Shown in pieces: positions 1 through 10,922 of a DNA stretch of 64,000 nucleotides. The DNA comes from Meconema thalassinum. Taxonomy: Eukaryota > Arthropoda > Insecta > Orthoptera > Tettigoniidae. Positions within the stretch are counted from its first letter, which is position 1. Each line of letters starts with the position of its first letter. Position numbers and translations under genes: made by a program. Under the pieces are notes generated by a model, which ran no database searches, was not told the DNA's origin, and saw only the letters and a program-made list of their open reading frames with translations. The stretch is from contig OX336395.1 of NCBI GenBank assembly GCA_946902985.2, forward strand, positions 291,457,065 to 291,521,064, given 5' to 3'.

Positions 1-2334
1 CAGCTGTTCCCCACCAATTGTTATTCCCGTTGTGGTTCTTTCCTTCTTCCTTGTTGTGATCACCTTCTCACTCTTATTTATGCTAAATTTCATCCCATAT
101 CCTTGTATTATTCCTTCCCACACGTCCAACTGTTCCTGTACCTCCTCCTCCTTGTTTCCCCAAATCATCAAATCATCTGCAAACACCATTGCTTTCATCT
201 TTCCGTCCCCAATTACTTGTGCCACTCGGGTCATTATGTCATCCATCACCACAATGAAAAGTAACGGTGACAGTGCACTTCCTTGTTTCAGGCCGTTTCT
301 TTGTTCCAACCAGTCAGATCTCTCTCCTCCCACTTTCACACAGCTCACGCTTCCCTTGTACATCTCCTTTATCCTCTTTATAGTCCATTTCTCTACTCCT
401 CTATCCTCCAGGGACTTCCATACTTTGTTTCTGCATACACTGTCATATGCTTTCTCAATGTCCAGGAAGGCCATCAGTAGATCTGTTCCATACTCATAGT
501 GCTGTTCTTGTAACTGCCTTACAGCAAAAATCAAATCCACTGTGGACCTTCCTGCTCTGAAGCCATGTTGTTCTTCCCTCATCCCTCCTTCTATCCTTGT
601 CCTAATTCTCTTTTCCAAAACTTTCTCGAAGATCTTTGCACAATGACTCATCAGTGTTATTCCCCGATAGTTTCTGCAATCTGTTCTACTACCTTTCTTG
701 AAGATCGGGACAATGATTCCTTTTTTCCAGTCCTCTGGGGTCTTCCTTTCCTTCCATGCTGTCCTCATCACTCGGTACAGCCACTGTATCCCCACCTCTC
801 CTGCTGCTCTCACCATCTCCACACTCAACTCATCCACACCCGGTGCCTTCCCTCCTTTCATCTTGTTCACTGCATCTTCCACTTCTTTCCATGTTAAGTC
901 CTTTTCTGTTTGCAGTTCGTCTTCCTCTTCCCCGATTTCTTCCTCCTCACCATCTTTTCCATTTGGGTTCAGAAGTTCTTCAAAATATTCTTTCCACATT
1001 TTCTTCAGTTCTTCCCTATTTTCTATCTCTTGTCCCCTTTTGTTCACCATTCTAACATAATCCGTAGGATCCTTCCGCCTCTTATTTTTTACCATCCCAT
1101 ACAGGACCTTTTTTGTACCTTCACTATCCTCCTCCATCATCTTTGTCCACTCTTCCATCCACTTCCTTCTCTCCTCAGCCACCACTCTCTTCGCCTCCTT
1201 CTTTCTTTCCTGGTACTCTTCCCTTGTCTCTACCGTCCTATTTTGATACCACCTCCTAAAGGCTCTATTCTTTTCTCTTACTATATCTTTTGTCTTCTCA
1301 TTCCACCATGGTGTTTCCTTCCACCTCTTCTTACTACTTGTCCTCCCACATACTGCTTCTGCTGCACCCACTAGTGTCTTCTTAAATCTAGCCCATTCCT
1401 CTTCCACCCCTCTTTCTTCATCTGTTGGAATTCCTTCCTTTACCATTTTGAGGTACTCGACCCTTCTATCCCCTTCTTTCAGTTTCCATATCCTTATACG
1501 TCTTTCCTGGTTCTCAGTCCCTTTCTTCTCCTTACTCCCTCTCAGGTTCATTACCAGTAATCGATGGTCGCTATCCAGGTTCTCCGATGGTATAACCTTG
1601 ATGTCCGTGATGTTCTTATTTAGTTCTTTCTCATACAGTATATAGTCGACCACCGACTTCCTGGTCAAGTCATCACTGTACCATGTGATTGTGTGGCTCT
1701 CTCTTTTCTTAAACCAGGAGTTCCCAACTAGCAGGCTGTTCCTCTGGCAGAAGTCCAACAGTCTCTTTCCTTCCTCATTTCTTCCACCCCAACCCTCTGG
1801 TCCTAGAACACTCTCATAACCTTGTCTTTCTCTTCCTACATGGGCATTGAGGTCCCCCATAACAATCATATTTCTTCCTACCAGCTGCTTCTGCAATTCC
1901 TCTTCAAACTCCTCCTTCTCTTCAGAAGCGCAGCCTACTTGTGGGGCATACACTTGCACTATTTCTACGGTCTCTCCCCTCAGTGCTACTTTCACTTTCA
2001 TCATCCTATCACTTATTCTCCTCACTTCTTCTTTTAAACCATCTCGTACTACTACTCCCACTCCATTCCTCTTTCCCTCTTCGTTCCCACTCCAGTACAG
2101 TCTATAGCCTTTTCTCAGTACTCTCCTTCCTTCCCCTTTCCACTTTGTTTCTGCCAATCCCAATAAATCCAACTTCCTTCTTTCCATCATATCCACTATC
2201 TCCTCCACCTTCCCCGTCAGCGTTCTTAGGTTTAAAGTTCCAAATCTTAGTCCGTGTGTACAGCCGTGTCGTCGTCTATTAAATCCATCCTGTCCGAGGC
2301 TCGTTCCATTTTTGAAAGCATTTGGTTTTATCCA
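1..2334 (-). CDS. LINE ORF2: AP endonuclease + reverse transcriptase (partial, open at left edge)
   Basis: The protein nicks target DNA and reverse-transcribes its own RNA at the nick. I read every codon of this minus frame from 2334 to 1 and found no stop; a TAG at 2335-2337 bounds it upstream, and the C-terminus is beyond the window. Domains in order: an APE-type endonuclease with the Asn strand (FGTLNLRTL, ~2220-2250), the catalytic Glu (GLAETKW, ~2135-2160), GDLNAHVG (~1835-1860) and SDHR (~1555-1575); then a basic, Glu/Lys-rich linker with ETPWWNE (~1295-1320); then RT blocks with AFLDIEKAYDSV (~435-475), LKQGSALSPLLF (~265-300) and the catalytic FADD (172-183). The first in-frame ATG is at 2190, downstream of the endonuclease N-terminus, so translation probably starts upstream by another route. 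Intactness over ~778 codons suggests a young copy. Confidence 0.92.
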
Positions 2335-2532
2335 CTACTGGCTTGCTGGGCCTATCGTAGCTTCACCAGAGCCCCGTTAGCCGTCACTTTTCAGGGTTCC
2401 TGTAGGACCTTCACAGCTACCGTAACGGTCCCGGGGCACACGAAGTCCCCACTGTACTTCGCCCCTACAGGCAATCCCCTACTTTGTGCCGTTGCCCGTC
2501 TCCCACGACGTGGACGAGGGGTTGGACTTATG
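1..2532 (-). mobile_element. Non-LTR retrotransposon (LINE A), 5' part
   Basis: This is the 5' portion of a LINE on the minus strand; the 3' end lies outside the window. It has a GC-richer leader of about 200 bp (roughly 2335-2532) followed by the open ORF2 frame. The leader stops abruptly where the BEL/Pao LTR starts at 2536. The element belongs to the endonuclease plus reverse transcriptase type common in arthropods; the clade (RTE-like or other) cannot be fixed by eye. It is related to, but clearly diverged from, the copy at 21347-23514. Confidence 0.9.
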
Positions 2533-2535
2533 GGA

Positions 2536-3269
2536 GATTATTGCCCCAAATATAGTAATCTCACACTGCCTATAAGATGATCGTTAAAAGCATGTAGATA
2601 TTAAAAACGATGAAGATGAGGTTAAAACCTGAAGTCTGTACTTATCTTTGCTGCATGGCGAAGGTGAAGTTCCCTTTGACGATTTACATTAGAGTTCCAA
2701 CATGGCGTGGAATGAAGAGAATGCCTCTTTAATTGAGGAGGCTAGCTCAAGTTGAGCTTTGACTGACTAAGTCGACTGCCGACGTACGAGTGAGACACAC
2801 TCAGCGAAGCGCAGAGGGACCAGGAAAGGGAAAAGAGTGGTGGTAGGAGACAAAAGGAAAACATATAAACATAACCAACATTGAAAAGTTAATTTCTCTT
2901 GATGAGATGGTCTTCAAAGAGTTGATAGTAGGCGACACTATCGCAGCCTGGTGGGTGAAAAAGTAGACGAAGTTCTCTTGATCACGGAGATGATAGCTGG
3001 CGATGGCGACGAGATCTGGTGGCCAGATTGATAAGGAAGTCCTCTTGCACCGGGAAGAATTGAGGAACTTCAGAGATTCGCTGCTAGATGACGCTAGGTG
3101 GGTCATGGAAGATATATATCTAGAACAGACTCACAGGTAACATAAGAGACATGACCAACAAAGAGAAATTAGAAGATCACTGTTGGTGTTTGAGAAAAAG
3201 GAAGGAATGAACAAGCAAAGAGCATTAAAAATATACTCTATCTTACCGTGTATTCCAAGAATACACCAA
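2536..3269 (-). repeat. Long terminal repeat (3' LTR in element orientation)
   Basis: Identical to 8896-9629 except for seven substitutions in 734 bp and no indels (about 1 percent divergence). Both LTRs carry a 101-codon open frame on the minus strand (2801-3106 here), an unusual length of open frame for an LTR; whether it is used is unknown. The exact termini are uncertain because bases just outside the shared block (2535 a, 8895 t) differ, so a TG...CA boundary cannot be confirmed. Confidence 0.93.
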
Positions 3270-3309
3270 GCTGGGAGGGACCAACACCAACAGAGAACAG
3301 GATAATCAA

Positions 3310-3849
3310 TTAAACATTTAAAGGTAATGGAGCAATTAAAGACAGTGGTCTTGTGATCTGACCGTTAGTGGTCAAGATTCTGGCCACCCTGGCTCTCCCA
3401 TCCCTTCCAGGATAACACTCGGTCACTCTACCAGTAATCCAGACCAGGGGAGGAGAAACATCCCTAACCAGGACCAAGTCCCTCACTTTAATGTCGGGAC
3501 TGGGAAGAAACCGCTTCTGTCTCCGTTGCAAGGAAGTTAAATATTCCAATTTCCACCTCTTCCAGAAAGAATTGCGGAGGGCTTCAAGATTACGCTAAAC
3601 AATAGGTAGATTAGAATCCCTGTAAGAGCTGGAAAAGGGAGGAGGGGCAGAAAGAGAAATGCCTAGAAGGAAGTGACCAGGTGTGAGCGGAAGCAGGTCA
3701 TCAGGGTCATTGGAAAGCGGAGTTAAAGGACGAGAATTAACATCTTCAATCACAAAGTAGCTAGAAGCTGCGGGAAATATAGCTCTAGTAAAGATTGCGA
3801 TAAGATGCGAAAGGAGAATTATCGAGTTTAAACGAAGAAACAAGTACAT
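3310..3849 (-). pseudogene. BEL/Pao pol C-terminus (integrase tail)
   Basis: Remnant of the last part of the Pao polyprotein. Residues resembling the end of the integrase region (VNSRPLTPLSND, then LLPLTPGHFLLG) lie at ~3640-3745. After an in-frame TAG (3595-3597) the same frame continues through FWKRWKLEYLTSLQ (~3535-3580) into the small C-terminal domain with GDLV-like, PPLVWITGRV and GRDGRARVARI segments (3310-3549). The N-terminal side runs into unrelated AT-rich sequence at ~3780, so the catalytic integrase core is missing. Confidence 0.85.
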
Positions 3850-4921
3850 CGATTAAGGATAAGAATATACCAAATAAACAAAGAAACTATGCGAGTAGGA
3901 GGCAAGAACGCCATAGGTAACAACAATCTAGTAGTCATAAACAATGACCTTAAGTTATAATTAGCATCAAAGGGGTTAATCAGAAAAATACTTAATTCAG
4001 CGAGAAACGTGACGTGACAAGCATAAATGCAAAAACACATCGAATGTAACGACGAGAAAAAACAAGTTTGTTCATCAATGAACAATAAAAGTGCAAAATA
4101 TGTAAGCAGCGTGCAATACATGAGCGCATAAAAAGTATGCAACGATGTTATGAAACAAGAATCGAAGCAGCTATAGGATACGAGCGTGAGCAAGTGGGAG
4201 ACACAGGCAAACACGGCCTTGACCTACATAGTACAGCGAGATAACGAATATAAATAGCTGAAAGAGTCCTTGACCAGAACAAGTTTATTTTGGGAAGGAG
4301 GTGAGCAGCTTCTGAACTTACGGAAGCAACTCGCAAGACAATGGTTGGCAGTCATCCAGAGTTGAGATAAGAAAAACTTGCTCTAACCTTTGGCAAGCAT
4401 AAAGGAAATAAACGGCAGCTTGGCCTTACCCGAGCTTGTATACAAACAAGATTGACAAACAAGCAGTTTAACATAAACAAACAAAACTAGTTCAATCAGC
4501 TGTGACTTAAAGCGGAACCAGTAACACGTCATGCAGTCATCCGTAGCTTGGACGTGAAAAACCAATTTAGAGACATATGAAATAAAGTAAGAAATCAATT
4601 TCGCATAACTTTGAGGATCACGGAATCCGACAATTTTCAACAGAAAAAAGCTTAATTCTTCCGAACAAAGAAGAGAAGCTGGGACATTGAGAAGGAGTTT
4701 ATGCGTAAGAATAGTTATTCTAGATGCTAGAGAATTCAGATTTTCAAGCGGTTTCAAAAGCGGCTTCCGATTGTGAGGAAGGGGGAAGGAGCCGGCCGTG
4801 GCCATCCTACTAAATAGCGAAAGAAGTGAAACATAGCTTACAGCGAAATGATGGTGACTGATAGCCATGGTTTTACACAAGGGGAAGATAGTTTTCGATA
4901 GAAAGTTTAAGCAATTACCTG
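3850..4921. other. Deleted/degraded pol interval of the BEL element
   Basis: This interval should hold reverse transcriptase, RNase H and integrase core, but I can read none of their motifs on either strand. The sequence is AT-rich with short chance frames only. Either a large deletion was filled with unrelated sequence or the element lineage replaced this part. Confidence 0.6.
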
Positions 4922-5440
4922 CTATAAAAATGACATGAGAAAGTAAACGAAGTAACCCAAGGCGAGGCGAACTTGAATTGCCATTTTGTGCAGAAATAAG
5001 GCAAAACCATTTAAACAATTTACAAAGGTGGCGTAGTTGTTTACAATAAGACATAGTTTCGGCAAGTGTTTTTCAAATGTATCGAGATCAGAAACATAAG
5101 CGTTCTCTTTTTCAGAAAAGGGATTTATATCAGCAGTAACAAAATGACATTGCGATTTGGTTTGAAGACTGGGATGTTGGATTTCACCAGTAATAACCCA
5201 ACAAAAATCGGTGTCCCTGGCGACCACGTTTGAAGATAACTTGCGAACCTGTTTACGAAGGCAATTCCAGAAAATATTGGCACTGAAAAGTATATCAATG
5301 GGACCTTGAGCATTAAACTGAGGATCAGCTAACCTTGAGTGCGAAGGAATCCTTAAACCGGAAGTATTAATAGAGCTGCTAGGACTGTCCTTGCCAATAC
5401 TGGTAAGAATGAGACAGTTTAAGTTAAGATTGGTGTTTCT
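4922..5440 (-). pseudogene. BEL/Pao protease-RT linker remnant
   Basis: Minus-strand frames carry the conserved Pao linker downstream of the protease: LADPQFNAQGPIDILF (~5285-5340), then FWNCLRKQVRKLSS, then DFCWVITGEI (~5165-5200), which resembles the segment in which Pao proteins end the protease region and enter the RT. The frame is broken relative to the protease by a stop near 5441 and degenerates before the RT core. Read together with neighbouring pieces it shows a single ancestral gag-pol. Confidence 0.75.
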
Positions 5441-7033
5441 TTAACAAATGTCTCTGATTTTCAATTTTGAAGACTGCAAGGCTTGAGTTTTCAAATTGTC
5501 AATGCCGGATACATTGGTGGAAGTAGGTGATGAAGAAAGACCTAATTTTTTAATTAACGATTGCGAAACAAAGTTGTGAGTTGAAGCGGAATCGAGAAGA
5601 CCGCGGGTTCGAAACCAATTTCCAAATTTATCTTGGATTTCGAATTGTACAGTGGACAAAAGGACTTGCGCACTGTGAGAAGTTTCGGCGTTAGAAATGC
5701 AGGAAGGAGCATTAGTTTGTTCGGAGCTGCTCTGCATGGAGTTTAAAGAAGCGGGTACTAGTGACCTCGATTTATCATGAAAGTGCAATAAAGAATGATG
5801 CGGTTTTTTGCAATGAAAACAGAGGTTGGATGACGTACAGTTAGAAGAAGAATGCTTAGGTTACAAGCAGTTGAAGCAATGTTTATTATTGAAGACAAAC
5901 TTCCTTCTGTCTTCAACAGACAATTCTTTAAAGGATTTGCACGAGTAAAAAGTGTGAAACTTTTTACAGAGTGTGCATTTTAAAGATTTGTTGAGCGGCC
6001 TGATATGTTCTCTTGGATGGTTGAAAGAGGCAGAACGGGTTTGCTTGTTCTCGACAGATGGGGGCTGATGACCATTTGAAGAGACAAGTTTTTTCTCAAG
6101 AGTGTGACACTGATGACTCGTTTCGACATTTTCGCACTGAAATGAGAGTGCTGTGAGGACTTGGCACCGGCTGTTCAGAAACGAGATAAGGTGTTCAAAC
6201 GAATATTCCTCCTTGCGAGTGAGTTCGATTTCCCAAGCCTTTAATGTCGAAAAATCGAATCTGGATGTAGCTAGATAAATAAGGACAGTGTCCCAAGTCT
6301 GGACTGGCTGATTGAGTTGATATAACTATCTAACATTTAATTGCATGGAGTCTAACAGGTCTCTTAAAGAGGTGACGTCATTAGGTTTGACGACTGGCAG
6401 GTTGAACAGACAGCGAATGTGGCGAACAACACACAAACGTAAATTACCATATCTCTCTTTAAGGAGATTAAAGGCGATGTGGTATTTATCTGCGCTTAAA
6501 GGCAGTGACTCAACCAAGGCCAAGGCCTCGCCTTCCAAGGACGCACGCAGGAAATAGAACTTATGAATGTCGACAACGTCTGAGTTTTCATGAATAAGTG
6601 AGCAGTAAAGTTCGTAAAAAGAATACAATTCACCTTCCTGGCCTGAGGAGTGAGGTAGGCTTATCTTAGGAAGTAAAGGTTTCGGTTTGTCCTTATGAAC
6701 TGAAGCGAGTGCGAACTGGGCCGGATTGATGACCCTAGTGTCCGGTTCTGAGATACTGCGGATCAGTTGGTGGGCCTTGGCTATCCCTTCAAAATACAAG
6801 GGTTCAACCATGTCCCGATCCGATTGAAGTTCTGGGCAAGCGGATTCAATCTCAGTTTGAATTTGATCGTAGTAATCATAGGACCGTTCGTACAACTTAA
6901 GGCGTTGTGTCAAGATGTCTAGATCACACTCGGCGGGATTTATTTTGTTAATGAAAATTCTAAATCTGGTAAGTTGCCCTTTGTAGGAAGAACGTCTGGC
7001 AATGAGAGTTTCATCCTTTTCAGTAGGAGCCAT
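5441..7033 (-). pseudogene. BEL/Pao gag-protease, interrupted
   Basis: The gag begins at ATG 7033 (MAPTEKDETLI...) and resembles the arthropod Pao gag family with a helical N-terminus and a capsid-like segment (LPKISLPHSSGQEGELYSFY, ~6595-6665). An in-frame stop lies at 6326. The frame then continues to zinc-knuckle-like clusters (CTLCKKF, ~5960; CFNCL followed by a TAA, ~5865; LCFHCKKPHHSLLH, ~5785-5825). A retroviral-type aspartic protease follows with active-site LLDSAS (~5585-5605), ending at a stop at 5441. At least three stops make it non-functional as one polyprotein, which is striking given LTRs that are only about 1 percent diverged. Confidence 0.85.
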
Positions 7034-8895
7034 GACAAAGTAGGTAAATTAAAGTATAACTTACGAAACTGTGGAACCTTGGAAATGCTGTCAGGCTGGC
7101 AGCAGCAAATAAGTTGAAAGAAAGGGACACACCAAAGGAGACAGGAGCGGCCTCTTTCCACTTCACAGGCTTTGCACGATGTAGTTATAGCTGAAAAATT
7201 CAAAGCAGATAATAATAATTTGCAAAGTATTGTCAAATAACCCTTGAAAAAGAATAGAAAATAACAAATGGACTCTCCCGGGTTTCTGGGACCAAATTTT
7301 GAGTAGATTATTGGCTGGGGAATAACCTAACCCCCAAGGGAAGATGATTAAGAAAAGGAAGTGGGTTTCGGACCAGAGAAAAAAGGATGGAGAAATAGGA
7401 AGAGAGTTTGACATAAGTTATAATTATGAGTACTTGCTCAAATGCGACAAGTGGTGAAAACCCTATCAAGAGATTTATTTGCATTAAGTAGGGCATGCAC
7501 CTAGGAAGAGTTAGGAGAGCAGGATCTTGCCTAACCGTTGTGTTAGAGAAATGATGAGTCATAGAAAGAAACTTTAAATTTATTTGACAATGCAAAAGAG
7601 CATAATGAATTTAACAAATAGGTAGTAGCTTTTTTGACAAATATATAATTTACACTTTATAACAAATGGGGTCACAGACCTCCGAAAAACATCTAAAGTT
7701 TGCGCCAGGCAATTAACAATTCTTTTGGTTTCAAACCTTTATATGTTTTAAAATCCTCGCAAGATTTTGAAATGGCGAAGATAAAATACAAAAGTTAAAG
7801 ACAATTAAAGTGATTAAAGTTAGACAGTAAATCGAGTACAAGGTGTGTACTTTAAGACATTTCTAAGAAAATATCCTAGAAAGAGTAACAACTTCGAAAA
7901 TAACAATAACAAGAACAGGAAGAATAAAATAGAAGTTCCTATAACTTCTTATATTTAAGCTGAATTACTTTTTTTTGTAGTTATACAATTAGGGCAGGTC
8001 ACTTAATGTGAAACCTGAAGAGAAAGTCGAAAGGAAGTTTCTAGACATCCTATGTTTAAGTAGGAATCACGAGACAAATGGGGCACGTTTCCCTTTCGTG
8101 AAACCTAGAAATAACTCACTTATGAGTTGAAAGAATTGTATTCCCTAATTAGAAGGGAGAAACAATGTAAGTTTGAAACGTGTACCAGACACGTAGTTAT
8201 GCAGAAATTAATTAATGATATTTAAGCAAAAGGGGAGGGCACGTCTCTAGAGTGACACATCATTGAAAAAGACCTAAAGTAACAATTTTATTTTGGTTTG
8301 TTAGTAAGGGGTTTAGGAAAGATCAACTGGGATGGAGGATAAATGTTCATGGCCGTATTTATAACAATCGGACGATCGCGACGCGGAAGAAATGTTGAAC
8401 AAACACTGGTTTTCACTATAGTCTTTAAAATGGATGAAAATTTCACTGTAGTAGCACAAAAGTTTATGGCAAGGAAAGTTATTGCAATGATGGAAAGTAA
8501 CTAGTTTCACTAGATAGGCGAGAGTCTATTGCTTGAGAAGGTTGTAGATCTTCATTAAATACGCCAGAGAAAATTCCAACGGAGCAAGAAAAGTTAGCTA
8601 TTGAGCGTTAATTCATAAGGAAGATTCCTTAGTTTAAAAAAGTATTCACACATGTGAGTGGAAAATACATGACGGTATGACTGGTAGATTCTGGAAGGTT
8701 CCAGAGCGATCCTGACTGAAGAATGGGGCAAAAGTTATTCCAGCGGTGGAACGAGCTGAGTGTTTTATAGACAGTGGGTATTCATTGGTATCCCACGTTG
8801 TGAGATCTCTCATTTAATTAGCATAAGAAATGCTGCTTTCTTTTAAGATTGGCTTAGACAGACAAAAGCTTAACATGGAAAATCCCGCGAAGGGT
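7034..8895 (-). other. Untranslated leader of the BEL element
   Basis: About 1.9 kb between the 5' LTR and the gag ATG. It is AT-rich and holds only short frames. I could not identify a tRNA primer-binding site with a leading TGG directly after the LTR; the sequence there reads ACCCTTCGCGGGATT on the minus strand. Confidence 0.5.
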
Positions 8896-9629
8896 GATTA
8901 TTGCCCCAAATATAGTAATCTCACACTGCCTATAAAATGATCGTTAAAAGCATGTAGATATTAAAAACGATGAAGATGAGGTTAAAACCTGAAGTCTGTA
9001 CTTATCTTTGCTGCATGGCGAAGGTGAAGTTCCCTTTGACGATTTACATTAGAGTTCCAACATGGCGTGGAATGAAGAGAATGCCTCTTTAATTGAGGAG
9101 GCTGGCTCAAGTTGAGCTTTGACTGACTAAGTCGACTGCCGACGTACGAGTGAGACACACTCAGCGAAGCGCAGAGGGACCAGGAAAGGGAAAAGAGTGG
9201 GGGTGGGAGACAAAAGGAAAACATATAAACATAACCAACATTGAAAAGTTAATTTCTCTTGATGAGATGGTCTTCAAAGAGTTGATAGTAGGCGACACTA
9301 TCGCAGCCTGGTGGGTGAAAAAGTAGACGAAGTTCTCTTGATCACGGAGATGATAGCTGGCGATGGCGACGAGATCTGGTGGCCAGATTGATAAGGAAGT
9401 CCTCTTGCACCGGGAAGAATTGAGGAACTTCAGAGATTCGCTGCTAGATGACGCTAGATGGGTCATGGAAGATATATATCTAGAACAGACTCACAGGTAA
9501 CATAAGAGATATGACCAACAAAGAGAAATTAGAAGATCACTGTTGGTGTTAGAGAAAAAGGAAGGAATGAACAAGCAAAGAGCATTAAAAATATACTCTA
9601 TCTTACCGTGTATTCCAAGAATACACCAA
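8896..9629 (-). repeat. Long terminal repeat (5' LTR in element orientation)
   Basis: Partner of 2536-3269 (seven mismatches). Its right boundary touches the mariner transposase start codon region with no recognisable mariner terminal repeat between them, so the mariner 5' end has been lost at this junction. Confidence 0.93.
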
Positions 9630-10274
9630 CATGGAGGCGTCAACCGAAGAGCAAAGAGGTGTTGTTCGGTTTCTGACAGCGGAAGGAGTAGGGGAAACGG
9701 ACATTCATCGCCGAATGTCACAAGTGTACGGCGAACACTGCATGTCCCTTGCAAGGGTCAAGGCGAGGCACAAGCGCTTCAGGGAAGGACGGGTGTCATT
9801 AGCCGATTATGCCCGGTCCGGGGCACCTCCCTGCACTACCGATGGCAACGTCCAGCTGGTTGATGCACTCATTACACAGGACCGCCGAGTGACAGTGAAC
9901 GCCATAGCCGCCGTGGTCGCTCCACGACAATGCACGACCTCATACGGCCAACACAGTCGCGGCACTCCTGCAGAAATTCAAATGGGAGGTTCTCGGCCAC
10001 CCTCCATACAGTACTGACCTCTCTCCTTGTGATTACGCCATGTTTGGTCCCATGAAAAGGGCTCTGCGGGGCCAACGATTCACCTCGGACGCCAACGTCC
10101 AGCTGTACGTGCGGAACTGGTTCACATCGCAGCCCAGGGAATTTTATGAGATAGCCATTCACCGCCTCGTGTCACAGTAGGACAAGTACCTCAACAGCCA
10201 GGGCCAATACTTCTAACATACAGGTACTGGTTTCTGTAATTATGCCTCCGGCTCGTTACTTTTTGAACGCACCT
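9630..10274 (+). mobile_element. mariner element, 5' end missing, internally deleted
   Basis: The right end finishes with a typical mariner-like terminal sequence (GTTACTTTTTGAACGCACC) followed by TA at 10275-10276, which is the target dinucleotide. The left terminal repeat is gone at the LTR junction. The transposase is a fusion of N- and C-terminal parts. After the TA the sequence continues as the beginning of a Helitron-like element, so the mariner landed in a TA near that element's 5' end. Confidence 0.85.
9631..10180 (+). pseudogene. mariner transposase (DD34D), internal deletion
   Basis: The cut-and-paste transposase is represented by two pieces. The N-terminal piece (ATG 9631 to ~9918) has the helix-turn-helix region (EEQRGVVRFLTAEG, then SLARVKARHKRFREG). 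The C-terminal piece (9920-10180, different frame) has the second catalytic Asp in LHDNARPH and the third in SPCDYAMF, separated by 34 residues as in mariners. The segment containing the first catalytic Asp has been deleted at ~9919, and the join is out of frame. It therefore cannot be active. Confidence 0.88.
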
Positions 10275-10592
10275 TATAATAAAGCTGAAGAGTTTGTTTG
10301 TTTGTGTGTTTAAACGCGCTAATCTCTGGAACTACCAGTCGGATTCGAGAAATTCTTTTTGTATATGATAGCCAGATTCAAGATTCAAGAGGAATAGTTT
10401 AGGCTATGTAGCATTAGGCTACACTTCTCAGGTAACCTTAAATATTGATTTTTGTTCAGTAAGTCGGTAGAACAAGCGCTCCAGAACAGCTTCAATAATA
10501 CCTAAGTCTATAGTTGCCTGGCAATGCGGGCTGCATCACGTCGCCCCTACCAGTGTTCTGGTGCAGAATTGCGGGCTGCTTATAAATTGCAG

Positions 10593-10787
10593 TCACGAGG
10601 AGTAATTAGGGCAAAAAGATTTATTAGGCCCCTTAAAACAGTTACCATCAGGACAATAGTATGCCTCTGTATAAGGGCGATGGTGTTGGTGCAGTATACT
10701 GAGGTTATCAGCTGCAATAAGCGTTGGTGCTTTCCGATCCTTATCCTTGAGCGCTCCAGTTCTGTAGTAGTATTCATTATCATGCAT
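10593..10787 (-). other. Unrecognised small open frame in Helitron-like element
   Basis: A 64-codon frame with three cysteines near its end (YYCPDGNCF...FCPNY). It overlaps another minus frame. I do not recognise it and it may be chance; it is listed because the cysteine spacing recalls a small zinc-binding fragment. No copies were noticed elsewhere in the window. Confidence 0.2.
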
Positions 10788-10922
10788 AAAACAAATAAAT
10801 CCACCGGGCGAAGCCAGGCACTACTGCTAGTCATATATATTATTTCAGTAGTATAGATCCCTCCTGAGACGCTCACAAGCGACCGATAGTGACAAATGAG
10901 CATTCAAATGAAAGAGAACAGA

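Larger units (their letters stand above)
2536..9629 (-). mobile_element. BEL/Pao LTR retrotransposon, internally deleted
   Basis: Two direct repeats of 734 bp at an exact offset of 6360 bp frame an internal region coding on the minus strand, so 8896-9629 is the 5' LTR. BEL/Pao identity comes from the gag type, two zinc-knuckle regions, the protease and linker (FNAQGPIDILFSANIFW) and the integrase tail (SRPLTPLSND, LTPGHFLLG). Reverse transcriptase, RNase H and the integrase core are absent, leaving about 1 kb of non-coding DNA (3850-4920) where some 2-3 kb would be expected. The leader (7034-8895) is unusually long and carries no recognisable gene. I found no convincing TSD: the left flank is LINE leader and the right flank is mariner sequence. 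Confidence 0.88.

Noticed and set aside
32..2282. Several plus-strand open frames rich in Ser, Phe and Pro
   Set aside because: They are antisense shadows of the open minus-strand LINE ORF2.
8860..8895. tRNA primer-binding site of the BEL element
   Set aside because: The sequence next to the LTR does not begin with TGG and matches no tRNA 3' end I can name.
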